From contig NZ_JBDFMM010000001.1 of the NCBI RefSeq assembly GCF_047238265.1, positions 3,596,001-3,660,000 on the forward strand: a stretch of 64,000 nucleotides of DNA. Reading direction: 5' to 3'. Position 1 is the first letter of the stretch, and each line of letters starts with the position of its first letter. A model generated the notes under the pieces. That model was not told the DNA's origin. It searched no databases and saw only the letters and a list, made by a program, of their open reading frames with translations. The stretch is from Paenibacillus_F sp047238265. Lineage in GTDB: Bacteria > Bacillota > Bacilli > Paenibacillales > NBRC-103111. The position numbers were made by a program, and so were the translations under genes. Shown one piece after another: positions 47,863-56,680 of the stretch.

Positions 47863-49064
47863 GCCGTGCCGCCTCCCCGGGAAGCTCTCCGTTCTTCGAT
47901 TCTCCGGTTCAGTTCGGCGATAGCTTGGCCGATTCCCCCCACTTCGTCGATCAATCCGTATTTAACGGCATCCTGGCCGATAACCGTAGTTCCGATGTCT
48001 CTTGTCAGCTCGCCTGTTTTGAACATAAGCTCCTTGAACTGCTCTTCGGATATTTTGGAATGCTTCGTGACAAAACGGGTAACCCGTTCCTGCATTTTCT
48101 CCAGATATTCAAACGTTTGAAGCACACCGATGACAAGTCCCGTCAGGCGAATCGGATGAATCGTCATGGTAGCCGTTTCGGCGATAAAAGAACGGTTCGA
48201 GCTGACCGCGATCGGCACACCGATGCTATGCCCGCCGCCCAGTACAAGGGTAACCGTGGGTTTCGAAATCGTTGCAAGCATCTCGGCAATGGCAAGTCCC
48301 GCTTCCACATCGCCGCCAACCGTGTTCAAAATAACGAGGATACCCTCAATTTTCGGATTTTGTTCGGCTGCCACCAGCTGAGGAATCAAATGTTCATATT
48401 TTGTCGTTTTGTTTTGCGGGGGCAGTACGATATGTCCTTCCACCTGACCGATAATACTCATGCAGTAGATGTTCGACTCGCCCGCCGGCGTGTTAATCTG
48501 CCCAAGCTGCTGGATAGTCTCAACCGCCGCCAGCTTCTTCTGCTCTTCCGTCGGCTGCTCTTCGCTTCGGAAGGAAGGCGGCTCGTTAAAAGGAGCCGGT
48601 CCGGGAAAAGGGGCCTGAGGACGCGGGCTGTAGTCACTTGTAACGGAGGAATCCGCTCTAAACGCAGGTGCTCCTTCTCCCAGTTCTTCATAATGAACCT
48701 GCTGCAGCGTCACCTGATCGGCTTCGTTAACCTCTTCTTCTGCTGTGCCGGAGGTTTCGTTTTGTCTGTAGCCGTACGGTGGTGCCCCGTTATAGGGATT
48801 GGCATTCACCTGTCCATAGGCGCCTCTTTGAGGCCCGCCGGAGTAAGCAGAGTACGCATTCCCCGCATCGGCAGGACTCTGTCCCACGCTCTGTTGACCA
48901 CCGTAACCGTTCCCTCTGTGGAGCGCACCGCTGCTCGCGGAAATACCGGCATTCATTTGCTGGGAAGTATATTCGTTTCTGCCCGCGTAGCGGTCGGGGG
49001 ATATATCTGCTCCCGTGTAGGAAGGTCTGTTCTGCTGTCCTTTATATCGATTACCGTATCCCAT
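47859..49064 (-). CDS. tepA: Translocation-enhancing protein TepA (ClpP-like) with long N-terminal extension
   Basis: ClpP-class serine protease-like protein, 401 aa against about 245 aa in B. subtilis. The C-terminal ~245 residues are the TepA core, with the nucleophile motif GGGHSIGVPIA and the histidine in MTIHPIRLTG. The ~155 residues before it are low-complexity and rich in Gly, Tyr, Asn, Gln and Pro (YGNRYKGQQNRPSYTGADIS..., PPYGYRQNET), then acidic. This part is probably disordered. AGGAGG precedes the ATG. Downstream ylzJ overlaps it. TepA helps degrade signal peptides or aids secretion; the extension has no assigned role. Confidence 0.9.
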   Translation of the reverse strand: MGYGNRYKGQQNRPSYTGADISPDRYAGRNEYTSQQMNAGISASSGALHRGNGYGGQQSVGQSPADAGNAYSAYSGGPQRGAYGQVNANPYNGAPPYGYRQNETSGTAEEEVNEADQVTLQQVHYEELGEGAPAFRADSSVTSDYSPRPQAPFPGPAPFNEPPSFRSEEQPTEEQKKLAAVETIQQLGQINTPAGESNIYCMSIIGQVEGHIVLPPQNKTTKYEHLIPQLVAAEQNPKIEGILVILNTVGGDVEAGLAIAEMLATISKPTVTLVLGGGHSIGVPIAVSSNRSFIAETATMTIHPIRLTGLVIGVLQTFEYLEKMQERVTRFVTKHSKISEEQFKELMFKTGELTRDIGTTVIGQDAVKYGLIDEVGGIGQAIAELNRRIEERRASRGGGTA

Positions 49065-49170
49065 AGCTATTCCTCCTAATTGATCATCGGGGTTAGTGTA
49101 GGCAGGAACGCCATCACTTTATTCACATGTTCTGAGGCCGCGGTGAAAGAGAGTGTGGGAGCATTTAAAA

Positions 49171-49199
49171 AAGCCCTCTCCGGAAATGGAGAGAGCTTT
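49171..49199 (-). terminator. Terminator of rnjB
   Basis: AAAGCTCTCTCC/GGAGAGGGCTTT stem with ATTTCC loop region, T6 on the minus strand. Confidence 0.85.
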
Positions 49200-49233
49200 G
49201 GTTTCGGTTGGGTTAAGTGACTAGTTTGAGAGA

Positions 49234-50910
49234 CTAAACTTCCATGATGATCGGAAGAATCATTGGTCTTCTTCTGGTTTGTTCATATAAAAATCGTCCA
49301 AGCGCGTCTTTCACATGTGTTTTTAAAGACGCCCATTCATTTACGTTATCATTCATTAACTTATTCAGCGTACTCGTCACGATACGGTTCGCTTCGTCCA
49401 ATAAACCTTCGGATTCGCGGACATATACAAAGCCGCGGGAAATGATGTCCGGACCGGAAAGAATGGTCCCATCCTGTTTGCTTAGTGTCACGACAACGAC
49501 CAGAATGCCGTCTTGGGAAAGAAGCTTTCTGTCGCGCAAGACGATGTTACCTACATCTCCGACACCGAGTCCATCGATCAAAATGTTGCCTGCCTGAATT
49601 CTTGCACCTTTACGAGCTACTCCTCCCTGGATTTCAACGGTGTCCCCGTTATCCAGAATGAAGATATCTTCTTGGTCCACTCCGACGGATTCGGCAAGTT
49701 GACCGTGAAGACGAAGCATGCGGTATTCCCCGTGAATCGGAATAAAATATTTCGGTTTCATGAGGTTCAGCATGAGCTTAAGCTCTTCCTGGCTTCCGTG
49801 TCCGGAAACGTGTACGCCCGTCTTGGAACCCGGTCCGTAGATAACGTCCGCACCCAAGCGGAACAGTTCGTCTACCGTACGGCCGACATAGCGCTCGTTA
49901 CCCGGAATAGGAGTAGCTGCAATGATTACCGTATCGCCTGGAAGAATGTCCACTTTGCGATGTGTGGAGCGAGCCATACGGGTCAAAGCCGACATCGGCT
50001 CCCCTTGGCTGCCCGTGCAGAGAACGACCACGCGGTCGGCCGCCATACGGTTTACTTCTTCAGGTTCAATCAGCATACCGTCCGGAACGCGGAGATATCC
50101 GAGTTCCGAAGCGATCGACACCACGTTAACCATACTCCGACCGATTACCGTAACTTTACGGCGGGTAGCCTCAGCCGCATCGATCACCTGCTGAACACGG
50201 TGAATGTTCGAAGCGAAAGTCGCGATAACTACGCGCTGCTTGGCTTTACGGAATACTTCCTCGATAGTAACGCCGACGCTTTTCTCAGAACCCGTGAATC
50301 CGGGTTTCTCGGCATTGGTGCTGTCGGAAAGAAGGGCCAGAACCCCTTTTTGTCCGATTTCGGCCATCCGGTGCAGGTCAGCATATTGATCATTAACCGG
50401 TGTCTGGTCGAATTTAAAGTCTCCGGTGTGCACGATGACTCCTTCGGGAGTTTCAAGAGCAACCCCGACGGAATCCGGAATGCTGTGGTTGGTTTTGAAG
50501 AACGTGGCTGTAATCGTTCCCAAATTAAGCTCGGAATCCGCATTGATCAGAATCCGCTTGGTTTCGCCAAGCAGATTCGCTTCTCTCAGCTTGTTCTCGA
50601 CAAGACCTAGGGTAAGGCGCGTACCGTAAACAGGCACATTCAAGTGCCGAAGTACGTAAGGCAAGCCTCCGATATGGTCTTCATGGCCGTGAGTCAGCAA
50701 AATGCCGCGGACCTTGTCCTTATTCTCGAGCAGGTAGTTGATATCCGGAATGACAATGTCGATTCCCAGCATATCTTCTTCAGGAAACTTCAAACCGCTG
50801 TCGATAACCACAATATCATTCGCATACTGCACCACATACATATTTTTACCGATTTCGCCCACGCCGCCAAGGGCAAAAATCAGAACTTTATCATTATTTT
50901 TCTTAGACAA
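49234..50910 (-). CDS. rnjB: Ribonuclease J2-type (RNase J) metallo-beta-lactamase enzyme
   Basis: Endo- and 5'-3' exoribonuclease of the RNase J class, 558 aa. The beta-lactamase motif LTHGHEDHIGGLPYVL (HxHxDH) and the downstream HTGDFKFD and beta-CASP motifs are visible (HVSGHGSQEELKLMLN; YFIPIHGEYRML). The complete catalytic set suggests activity; position before dapA is that of B. subtilis rnjB (YmfA), so J2 is the likely orthologue. It can complex with RNase J1, which is not in this window. Confidence 0.93.
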   Translation of the reverse strand: MSKKNNDKVLIFALGGVGEIGKNMYVVQYANDIVVIDSGLKFPEEDMLGIDIVIPDINYLLENKDKVRGILLTHGHEDHIGGLPYVLRHLNVPVYGTRLTLGLVENKLREANLLGETKRILINADSELNLGTITATFFKTNHSIPDSVGVALETPEGVIVHTGDFKFDQTPVNDQYADLHRMAEIGQKGVLALLSDSTNAEKPGFTGSEKSVGVTIEEVFRKAKQRVVIATFASNIHRVQQVIDAAEATRRKVTVIGRSMVNVVSIASELGYLRVPDGMLIEPEEVNRMAADRVVVLCTGSQGEPMSALTRMARSTHRKVDILPGDTVIIAATPIPGNERYVGRTVDELFRLGADVIYGPGSKTGVHVSGHGSQEELKLMLNLMKPKYFIPIHGEYRMLRLHGQLAESVGVDQEDIFILDNGDTVEIQGGVARKGARIQAGNILIDGLGVGDVGNIVLRDRKLLSQDGILVVVVTLSKQDGTILSGPDIISRGFVYVRESEGLLDEANRIVTSTLNKLMNDNVNEWASLKTHVKDALGRFLYEQTRRRPMILPIIMEV

Positions 50911-51050
50911 AAAAGTAACCTCCTTGAATTCATTTGACGACGATTTTTATAATGAAACCGAACCAGTCACTTGCCACCATTATACAGGAAAGATCTACCC
51001 GATTACAAGTTGGTGCGTATATGATTTGTAGTCTCTCCTAAAATGACAAA

Positions 51051-51072
51051 ACCGATGCCATCCGGCACCGGT
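51051..51072 (-). terminator. Terminator of dapA
   Basis: ACCGGTGCC/GGCATCGGT stem with GGAT loop and TTTTGTCATTTT tail on the minus strand. Confidence 0.8.
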
Positions 51073-51099
51073 CGTAAGAAACATTTTTTTGCGATTGAT

Positions 51100-51960
51100 T
51101 TAAAACAGAGATGCCACGAAAGCCTGCTCCCGCTCGCTCAAATCGATTAAAGGCAAACGTACGCTGCCCGTCTCCATCCCTTTCAATTGAAGGGCGTATT
51201 TGACCGGAGCGGGACTCGGAGCGCAGAATAAACCGCTAAATACCGGGAGCAGCTTCGCGTTGAGCTGAGCCGCGCGCTTGACATCACCGGATGTATACGC
51301 TTCAACCAGTCCGCGCATTTCTTTGCCGACAACATGGCTCGCTACGCTGATTATGCCGTGACAGCCGACGGCCAGCGCGGGAAGCGTCATGCTGTCGTCA
51401 CCGCTGTACACCGTAAAGCCCTCGGCCGCTCCGGCGGCAACGGTCGTTAACTGGTCGGTACCCGAACAGTCTTTGGTAGCCACGATGTTCGGCACATGGG
51501 AGAGCCTGATCGTCGTTTCCGCATCAATGTTAACAATGGAGCGGCCTGGAACGTTGTACAGGATAATCGGCACATCGACGGCTTCGGCGACGGCTTTAAA
51601 ATGCTGATACAAACCTTCCTGGCTGGGCTTGTTATAGTAAGGAGCGACGAGCAGGATCGCATCGACGCCCAGCTTGGCCGCTTCCCGTGATAACTCGATC
51701 GAGTGATGCGTGTTGTTGCTGCCGGTTCCCGCAATGACCTTGCACCGTCCGTTCGCATGCTTCACGACGGCTTCAATCAGTTTCAGCTTCTCTTCGTCCG
51801 TCAAGGTCGGCGATTCGCCGGTCGTTCCGCAAACGACCAGCCCTTCGCTGCCCTGCTCGTTAATCAGGTAATCGACCAGGGGGCCCACCTGATCCCAATC
51901 GATTTCCAGCTGTTCATTTAAGGGAGTTACCATTGCTGTAATTACTCTTCCGAAGTCCAA
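51100..51960 (-). CDS. dapA: 4-hydroxy-tetrahydrodipicolinate synthase
   Basis: DapA aldolase that condenses aspartate semialdehyde with pyruvate, 286 aa, (beta/alpha)8 barrel. Motifs GTTGESPTLTDEEKL, YNVPGRSIVNIDAETT, and the Schiff-base Lys in IVATKDCSG are clear. The start is TTG, with GGAGG 8 bp upstream. It follows dapG by 28 bp, the last gene of the asd-dapG-dapA run, and has a terminator after it. It supplies lysine, diaminopimelate and, through SpoVFAB, dipicolinate. Confidence 0.97.
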   Translation of the reverse strand: MDFGRVITAMVTPLNEQLEIDWDQVGPLVDYLINEQGSEGLVVCGTTGESPTLTDEEKLKLIEAVVKHANGRCKVIAGTGSNNTHHSIELSREAAKLGVDAILLVAPYYNKPSQEGLYQHFKAVAEAVDVPIILYNVPGRSIVNIDAETTIRLSHVPNIVATKDCSGTDQLTTVAAGAAEGFTVYSGDDSMTLPALAVGCHGIISVASHVVGKEMRGLVEAYTSGDVKRAAQLNAKLLPVFSGLFCAPSPAPVKYALQLKGMETGSVRLPLIDLSEREQAFVASLF

Positions 51961-51989
51961 AATTCCCGCCTCCTACGTATGCTTTTTGC

Positions 51990-53207
51990 CTATTTATGCA
52001 GTTGGAACGATTTATGAAGTGCCCTTACCGCGCTAACCATATCTTCCCCGTGTACCAGGCACCAGATGGTGGTGTTGGAGTCCGCGGATTGCAGAATCCG
52101 GATGTTCTCTTCCGTAAGCGCTTCGACGATCTTCGCCATAACGCCCGGAACACCGTTCATCCCGCCTCCGATTACGGACACTTTAGCGCATCCACTCAGT
52201 GAAGTGGGTTTATAGCCGAGTCCCCGCAGCAGTTCAAGCGCTTTTTCCGCCACGTGATCAAATACCGTATAAACAACCCCCGAAGGATTTACGTTAATAA
52301 AATCGACGCTGATGCTGTGCTGCGCCATTGTTTTGAATACTTGTAGTTGAAGGTCGTATTGGCCCTCAGCCGCAGGCACTTGAATTTGTGTAATATTCCC
52401 GAAATAGGCGATCCCCGTCACGTGACGGTCTTCAACCCGCTTCTCCGCCCCGTACAAGGAGTCGGGATTGGTCACGAGCGTACCTTCCTCTTTGGAGAAA
52501 GTCGAACGCACGCGGACCGGGACGTTAGCCTGCATCGCTACTTCCACCGCGCGGGGATGAATCACTTTGGCCCCGTTGTGGGCCATGTTGCAAATTTCCG
52601 CGTAACTTACACGCGTTAAAGGCCTGGCATCTTCAACGATGCGCGGATCCGCCGTCAGAATTCCGTTTACGTCGGTAAAAATGTCCACGACTTCCGCTTT
52701 AAGCGCCCCGCCGATCGCGGTAGCGGACGTGTCGCTTCCTCCGCGTCCGAGTGTCGTAAACTCATGATCGGCCGTCTGTCCCTGAAACCCGGCGACGATG
52801 ACAACCTCGCCCCGGTCCAGATGCTCCAGGATCCGCTTCGGCTGAACCGAAACAATCTGTGCGTTGCCGTAGGCGTCATTCGTTTCGATCCCCGCCTGCC
52901 CGCCGGTCAGAACGGCGGCCGGAATGCCTTCCGCTTGGATGAGACTGCACAAATTCGCTGCGGAAATCCATTCTCCGCAACACATCAACAAATCCCTCTC
53001 CCTTGAAGGAAGCTGGTCGCCATTCTGCCGGATCAAACCGAGCAGAGTGTCGGTTGCATAAGGCTCTCCCTGCCGCCCCATCGCCGATACAACAACGACA
53101 AGCTGGCAACCCTCGCTGCGCGCGGCCTGGATATGTTCCAGCACATGTTTTCTGGCTTCAGGCGTGGACAGGGAGGTCCCGCCAAACTTTTGAACCCGAA
53201 TACGCAT
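51990..53207 (-). CDS. dapG: Aspartate kinase (DapG-like)
   Basis: Lysine/DAP-branch aspartokinase, 405 aa. N-terminal kinase: VQKFGGTSLSTPEA (KFGG), VVIVAGFQGQTADHEFTTLGRGGSDTSA. Two C-terminal ACT domains (about 270-400) carry allosteric sites (VFKTMAQHSISVDFINV, IGGGMNGVPGVMAKIVEAL), as in the meso-DAP-inhibited AKI of B. subtilis. Position downstream of asd and upstream of dapA supports DapG rather than LysC. No lysine riboswitch is visible upstream. Confidence 0.95.
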   Translation of the reverse strand: MRIRVQKFGGTSLSTPEARKHVLEHIQAARSEGCQLVVVVSAMGRQGEPYATDTLLGLIRQNGDQLPSRERDLLMCCGEWISAANLCSLIQAEGIPAAVLTGGQAGIETNDAYGNAQIVSVQPKRILEHLDRGEVVIVAGFQGQTADHEFTTLGRGGSDTSATAIGGALKAEVVDIFTDVNGILTADPRIVEDARPLTRVSYAEICNMAHNGAKVIHPRAVEVAMQANVPVRVRSTFSKEEGTLVTNPDSLYGAEKRVEDRHVTGIAYFGNITQIQVPAAEGQYDLQLQVFKTMAQHSISVDFINVNPSGVVYTVFDHVAEKALELLRGLGYKPTSLSGCAKVSVIGGGMNGVPGVMAKIVEALTEENIRILQSADSNTTIWCLVHGEDMVSAVRALHKSFQLHK

Positions 53208-53300
53208 GTCCTTCCCTCTTTTCCTATTCGCTTATCTTGCCCGAGTTTATCATGATGCGAGCAATCGGCACCGTCTGATGACGATGCCGATTGTGTGAGT

Positions 53301-54338
53301 TTACTTGTTCTGTGCAAAATATTCCGCGATCTGTACCGCATTCCAGGCAGCGCCCTTCAGCAGGTTGTCGGATACGATCCACAGGTTAAGCGCACGCTTG
53401 TTGTGAAGATCCCGGCGTACACGTCCTACGAACGTTTCCAGTTTCCCGGCCGCTTCGGTTGCCAGCGGGTACTGCTGTTCCTGCGGATTGTCAACGAGTA
53501 AGATACCCGGCGCGTTCGCAAGAAGGCTGCGGACTTCTTCAAGGTCGAAGTCTTCTTTCAATTCCACGTAAACCGATTCCGAGTGACCGTATACGACGGG
53601 AATCCGTACGCAGGTTGCCGTAACTTCAAGGGATTCGTCGTTCATAATCTTTTTCGTTTCGTTGATCATTTTCATTTCTTCATTTGTAAACCCGTTATCC
53701 AGAAACTTATCGATCTGCGGAATCGCATTGAATGCGATCTGATGTTTAACGGGAAGGGAACCGACCGGCAAAATTTCCGGGTTTACGGGGTTGCCCGCCA
53801 GCGCTTCACGGGACTGGCGAAGCATCTCATCAATCGCTTTGCTGCCTGCTCCGGATACGGCTTGATATGTAGATACGATAATTTTGGAGATGCCGAAACG
53901 GTCGTAAAGAGGTTTCAGGGCAGCCACCATCTGGATCGTGGAGCAGTTAGGATTAGCGATGATGCCTTTGTGCTTGTGTACCTCGTCAATGTTGACTTCC
54001 GGCACGACAAGCGGTGTTTCGGGATCCATGCGGAAAGCATTCGTGTTGTCGATACAAATCGTACCGCCGGCGGCAGCAATCGGAGCGAGTTCTTTACTCA
54101 CATCGCCGCCCGCGCTGAACAATGCGATGTCCACTCCTTTAAAGCTGTCCGGAGTTGCCGCTTCCACCGTAATTTCTCTGTCTTTGAAACGAATTTTCGT
54201 ACCCGCGGAGCGCGGGGACGAAAGAAATTTTAATTCCTTAATGGGGAAATTGCGTTCATCGAGTAAGCGGATAATTTGTTCTCCGACGGCGCCGGTTGCG
54301 CCGACTACTGCTACGTTAAAAGTTTTTTCATTAGACAT
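53301..54338 (-). CDS. asd: Aspartate-semialdehyde dehydrogenase
   Basis: NADPH-dependent enzyme that makes aspartate semialdehyde from aspartyl phosphate, 345 aa. NADP loop GATGAVGEQI at 13-22; catalytic Cys in ANPNCSTIQMVAAL; active His in RIPVVYGHSESVYVE; S-rich STYQAVSGAG. GGAG stretch is upstream of the ATG (54338). It follows spoVFB by 36 bp and precedes dapG, with a hairpin (53262-53293) but no T-run between asd and dapG. Confidence 0.97.
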   Translation of the reverse strand: MSNEKTFNVAVVGATGAVGEQIIRLLDERNFPIKELKFLSSPRSAGTKIRFKDREITVEAATPDSFKGVDIALFSAGGDVSKELAPIAAAGGTICIDNTNAFRMDPETPLVVPEVNIDEVHKHKGIIANPNCSTIQMVAALKPLYDRFGISKIIVSTYQAVSGAGSKAIDEMLRQSREALAGNPVNPEILPVGSLPVKHQIAFNAIPQIDKFLDNGFTNEEMKMINETKKIMNDESLEVTATCVRIPVVYGHSESVYVELKEDFDLEEVRSLLANAPGILLVDNPQEQQYPLATEAAGKLETFVGRVRRDLHNKRALNLWIVSDNLLKGAAWNAVQIAEYFAQNK

Positions 54339-54373
54339 GTCGTTTGCTCCCCCATTATTTAAATGATCTATAA

Positions 54374-54970
54374 TTAAGAATATTGAAATCGCTCAATAAT
54401 CATCGGCTGGAGCTGTTTGCCGCTTAGGGCCGCTTCGCACGCCTCCAGAATCAAATCCATTCTGGCGACAAGTGAATTCGGCTTCGCTTCCGGCGCATCC
54501 TGGCCGAACGGGACAAAATAAATGTTCTTCGTAACGAGCAGTTTCGCAATATTCGCGGAATTCAGTCCGAGCCCGTCATTAGTAGAAATGGCCAGTACAA
54601 GCGGACGCTGATTGCGCATCTGTGCTTTAGCGGCCATTAGGACAGGGCTTTCGGTCATTGCATTCGCGAGCTTGCTGGTCGTGTTGCCTGTGCAGGGAGC
54701 GATCACCATGACATCGAGCTTCTTGGATGGACCGAGCGGTTCCGCTTCGACAATCGTCGTGATGGGATCGCTGCCGGTCATGTCTTTAAGCTGCTTCTGC
54801 CAATCCACGGCGTTCCCGAATCTCGTATCCGTCGTCAAAACGGATTGAGAGACGATCGGCACAACCGCGGCGCCTGCATCTATGAATCTTTGAATCTGCG
54901 GCATAATCTCTTCCAAGGTGCAGTGAGAACCCGTCAACGCAAACCCTACCGTTCTCCCGTTCCAGTTCAT
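54374..54970 (-). CDS. spoVFB: Dipicolinate synthase subunit B
   Basis: SpoVFB, 198-aa flavoprotein-type subunit of dipicolinate synthase, which oxidises dihydrodipicolinate to DPA in the mother cell. Domains: flavoprotein fold motifs GFALTGSHCTLEEIMPQIQRF, VPIVSQSVL, VMVIAPCTGNTTSKLANAMTESPVLMAAKAQMR. The ATG overlaps the spoVFA stop in an ATGA. It requires SpoVFA. Confidence 0.95.
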   Translation of the reverse strand: MNWNGRTVGFALTGSHCTLEEIMPQIQRFIDAGAAVVPIVSQSVLTTDTRFGNAVDWQKQLKDMTGSDPITTIVEAEPLGPSKKLDVMVIAPCTGNTTSKLANAMTESPVLMAAKAQMRNQRPLVLAISTNDGLGLNSANIAKLLVTKNIYFVPFGQDAPEAKPNSLVARMDLILEACEAALSGKQLQPMIIERFQYS

Positions 54971-55866
54971 TCCGGATCACTCCCATTCCTGATGTCTTCC
55001 ACCATCAACTGACTCAGCGTATTCGCCAAAATCCGACCAGCTGTTTTGGGTGCGACGATCCCGGGTAGGCCTGGAGCGAGCATCGCCTTAATCCCCCTCT
55101 TCTCGGCAAAGCGGAAATCCATTCCGCCCGGCTTGGAAGCTAGGTCGATTAATACCGCGCGATGCGGGATATTCGTTATTATTTGCGCTGTGACTATCAT
55201 AGTCGGAATTGTGTTAAAAAGCAAGTCAATATTCGCCACTTCCTGATAGAGTTCGCGGGTATAAAACGGCGTAAAACCCATCTCCAAAGCCCTGGCAAAA
55301 TGCTCCGGTTTTCGCACTCCGACCTTCACTTTTGCTCCCAATCCCTGAAGGGTGCGAGCCATCGTCAAACCGGTTCTTCCGAACCCCAAAACCATCGATT
55401 GCGAGCCGTGAATCGTAATGTCCGTATTCTGAATGGCGATCATCAAAGCGCCTTCCGCCGTCGGAATCGAATTGTAAATCGCCACGTCGTCCCGCTCGAG
55501 AAGCTCGACCAGTCTCAGGCCCTGCGCCGCGCAAAGCTGCTTCAAGTATGGCTTTGCCATGCCCGTATAAATCACGGCATGTTTAGGGAGAGCGCCGAGC
55601 AATTCCGCCGTGAGCGTCAGTTCACTGCCGGAAAAAATCCCTTCCACACGCCCTTGTTCATCCGTTCCCACAACCGGCAAAACGAGCGCATCGGCTTTCT
55701 CCAGCGCTTCGGCTGAAAGCTGCTTCCCCGTCGCTCCGCCGAACGGCTTCTGCAAATTGTCGAATCCGATTAAAGTCACGGACGCATCCAGCTCGATCAG
55801 CTTATCGATCACTTCAAGCTGACGGGCATCGCCGCCGATAAAAACCACTTCCGCTCCGGTGAGCAT
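54967..55866 (-). CDS. spoVFA: Dipicolinate synthase subunit A
   Basis: SpoVFA, 299-aa NAD(P)-binding subunit of dipicolinate synthase. The N-terminal half and the nucleotide-binding C-terminal half (MVLGFGRTGLTMARTLQGLGAKVKVG) are typical. GGGAGGAAC is upstream of the ATG. A sigma-K-type promoter lies at 55909-55939, in line with mother-cell expression in late sporulation. It is the first gene of the spoVFA-spoVFB-asd-dapG-dapA series. Confidence 0.96.
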   Translation of the reverse strand: MLTGAEVVFIGGDARQLEVIDKLIELDASVTLIGFDNLQKPFGGATGKQLSAEALEKADALVLPVVGTDEQGRVEGIFSGSELTLTAELLGALPKHAVIYTGMAKPYLKQLCAAQGLRLVELLERDDVAIYNSIPTAEGALMIAIQNTDITIHGSQSMVLGFGRTGLTMARTLQGLGAKVKVGVRKPEHFARALEMGFTPFYTRELYQEVANIDLLFNTIPTMIVTAQIITNIPHRAVLIDLASKPGGMDFRFAEKRGIKAMLAPGLPGIVAPKTAGRILANTLSQLMVEDIRNGSDPE

Positions 55867-55908
55867 ACTGTCTCCGTTCCTCCCTTACGTACATCCGTCT
55901 TCATAACA

Positions 55909-55939
55909 TACAGTATGCCGACGCCTACCTGAGGGTGAC
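55909..55939 (-). promoter_or_regulatory. Sigma-K-type promoter of spoVFA
   Basis: CATACTGTA at 55917-55909 exactly matches the sigma-K -10 CATA-N3-TA. A GTCACC -35 (carrying the AC core) is 16 bp upstream. It is about 43 bp from the spoVFA ATG. spoVF is sigma-K dependent in B. subtilis. Confidence 0.65.
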
Positions 55940-56009
55940 AGCCGCTTGCCGGGCGTCCGTCCATTAAGGCTTCAGCCCTCTTTCTCAAGGGCAAATCTTT
56001 GGCGGACGC

Positions 56010-56051
56010 AAAAAAGGCCCCTTCTCAGCTTAGGACTGAGAAGAGGCTTTC
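56010..56051 (-). terminator. Terminator of the mlpA-dut unit
   Basis: AAAGCCTCTTCTCAGTCC/GGACTGAGAAGGGGCCTTT-type stem with T6 on the minus strand. Confidence 0.9.
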
Positions 56052-56200
56052 CGGCATTTAAACCATCCAGAAGGGCTGGGAAATGACACGCAATACAGCA
56101 TGTACCGCCAGGTAACTGCGAGTACCTGTCCAGCCGGCGACGAAACTTGGGGCCGGCCGCTGCCGTCTTGGTCACTGCCTGTATTCCGGCAGGACAGCGG

Positions 56201-56680
56201 TTATTGGCGGGCTTCGGTCGTTAATCCCGTATGGCCGAAGCCTCCGGCGCCGCGCGTCGTGTCATCCAGCTCGTCCACTTCCGTCAACAGGACGGCCGGC
56301 ACAAGCTGGAACACCATCTGCGCGATTCTTTCGCCGCGGCGGATCGTGAATGTCTCCTGACCGTGATTGATCAGGAGCACTTTGACTTCGCCGCGGTAGT
56401 CCGCATCGATCGTGCCCGGCGAATTCAGCGTGGTGATGCCGTGCTTGTAAGCCAGTCCGCTCCGGGGGCGGATCTGGGCTTCAAGCTCCACGGGCATCGC
56501 CAGCGCGAACCCCGTCGGAACGAGCGCCCGCTCGCCGGGCGCCAAGTCCAGGGGTTCGATATTCGCCGCGTGCAGATCGAAGCCGCTTGCTGCGGCGGAC
56601 ATTTTCTCCGGCAGCGGTAAACCTTCGCTGCCGGGCAGTCGTTTAATGCGGATGGGGAATACGGTCGGGTTATTTTCCAA
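56201..56680 (-). CDS. dut: Deoxyuridine 5'-triphosphate nucleotidohydrolase
   Basis: Trimeric dUTPase that removes dUTP, about 159 aa. The five motifs are visible: I ASGFDLHAA, II RPRSGLAYKHGI, III LNSPGTIDADYRGEVKVLLIN, IV RRGERIAQMVFQ, V RGAGGFGHTGL. The TTG at 56680 has AGAGGAG 9 bp upstream; the ATG 9 bp earlier is attached directly to it and is less likely. It overlaps the mlpA end, so they are co-transcribed. Confidence 0.93.
   Translation of the reverse strand: MENNPTVFPIRIKRLPGSEGLPLPEKMSAAASGFDLHAANIEPLDLAPGERALVPTGFALAMPVELEAQIRPRSGLAYKHGITTLNSPGTIDADYRGEVKVLLINHGQETFTIRRGERIAQMVFQLVPAVLLTEVDELDDTTRGAGGFGHTGLTTEARQ

Larger units (their letters stand above)
55867..56200. other. spoVFA-dut interval, 334 bp
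   Basis: Contains the spoVFA sigma-K promoter, the dut terminator (56010-56051) and about 150 bp of dut 3' region. The minus-strand frame at 55972-56175 has no homology and reads into the terminator, so it is rejected. The ymxH gene usually found here in Bacillus is absent. Confidence 0.6.

Noticed and set aside
53262..53293. Hairpin between asd and dapG as a terminator
   Set aside because: Strong stem, but no T-run, and the genes are close and functionally linked; may be an RNA-processing or attenuation structure.
53208..53300. Lysine riboswitch ahead of dapG
   Set aside because: The gap is too short and lacks the riboswitch core.
55972..56175. Minus-strand frame between dut and spoVFA
   Set aside because: It has no RBS and passes through the dut terminator.
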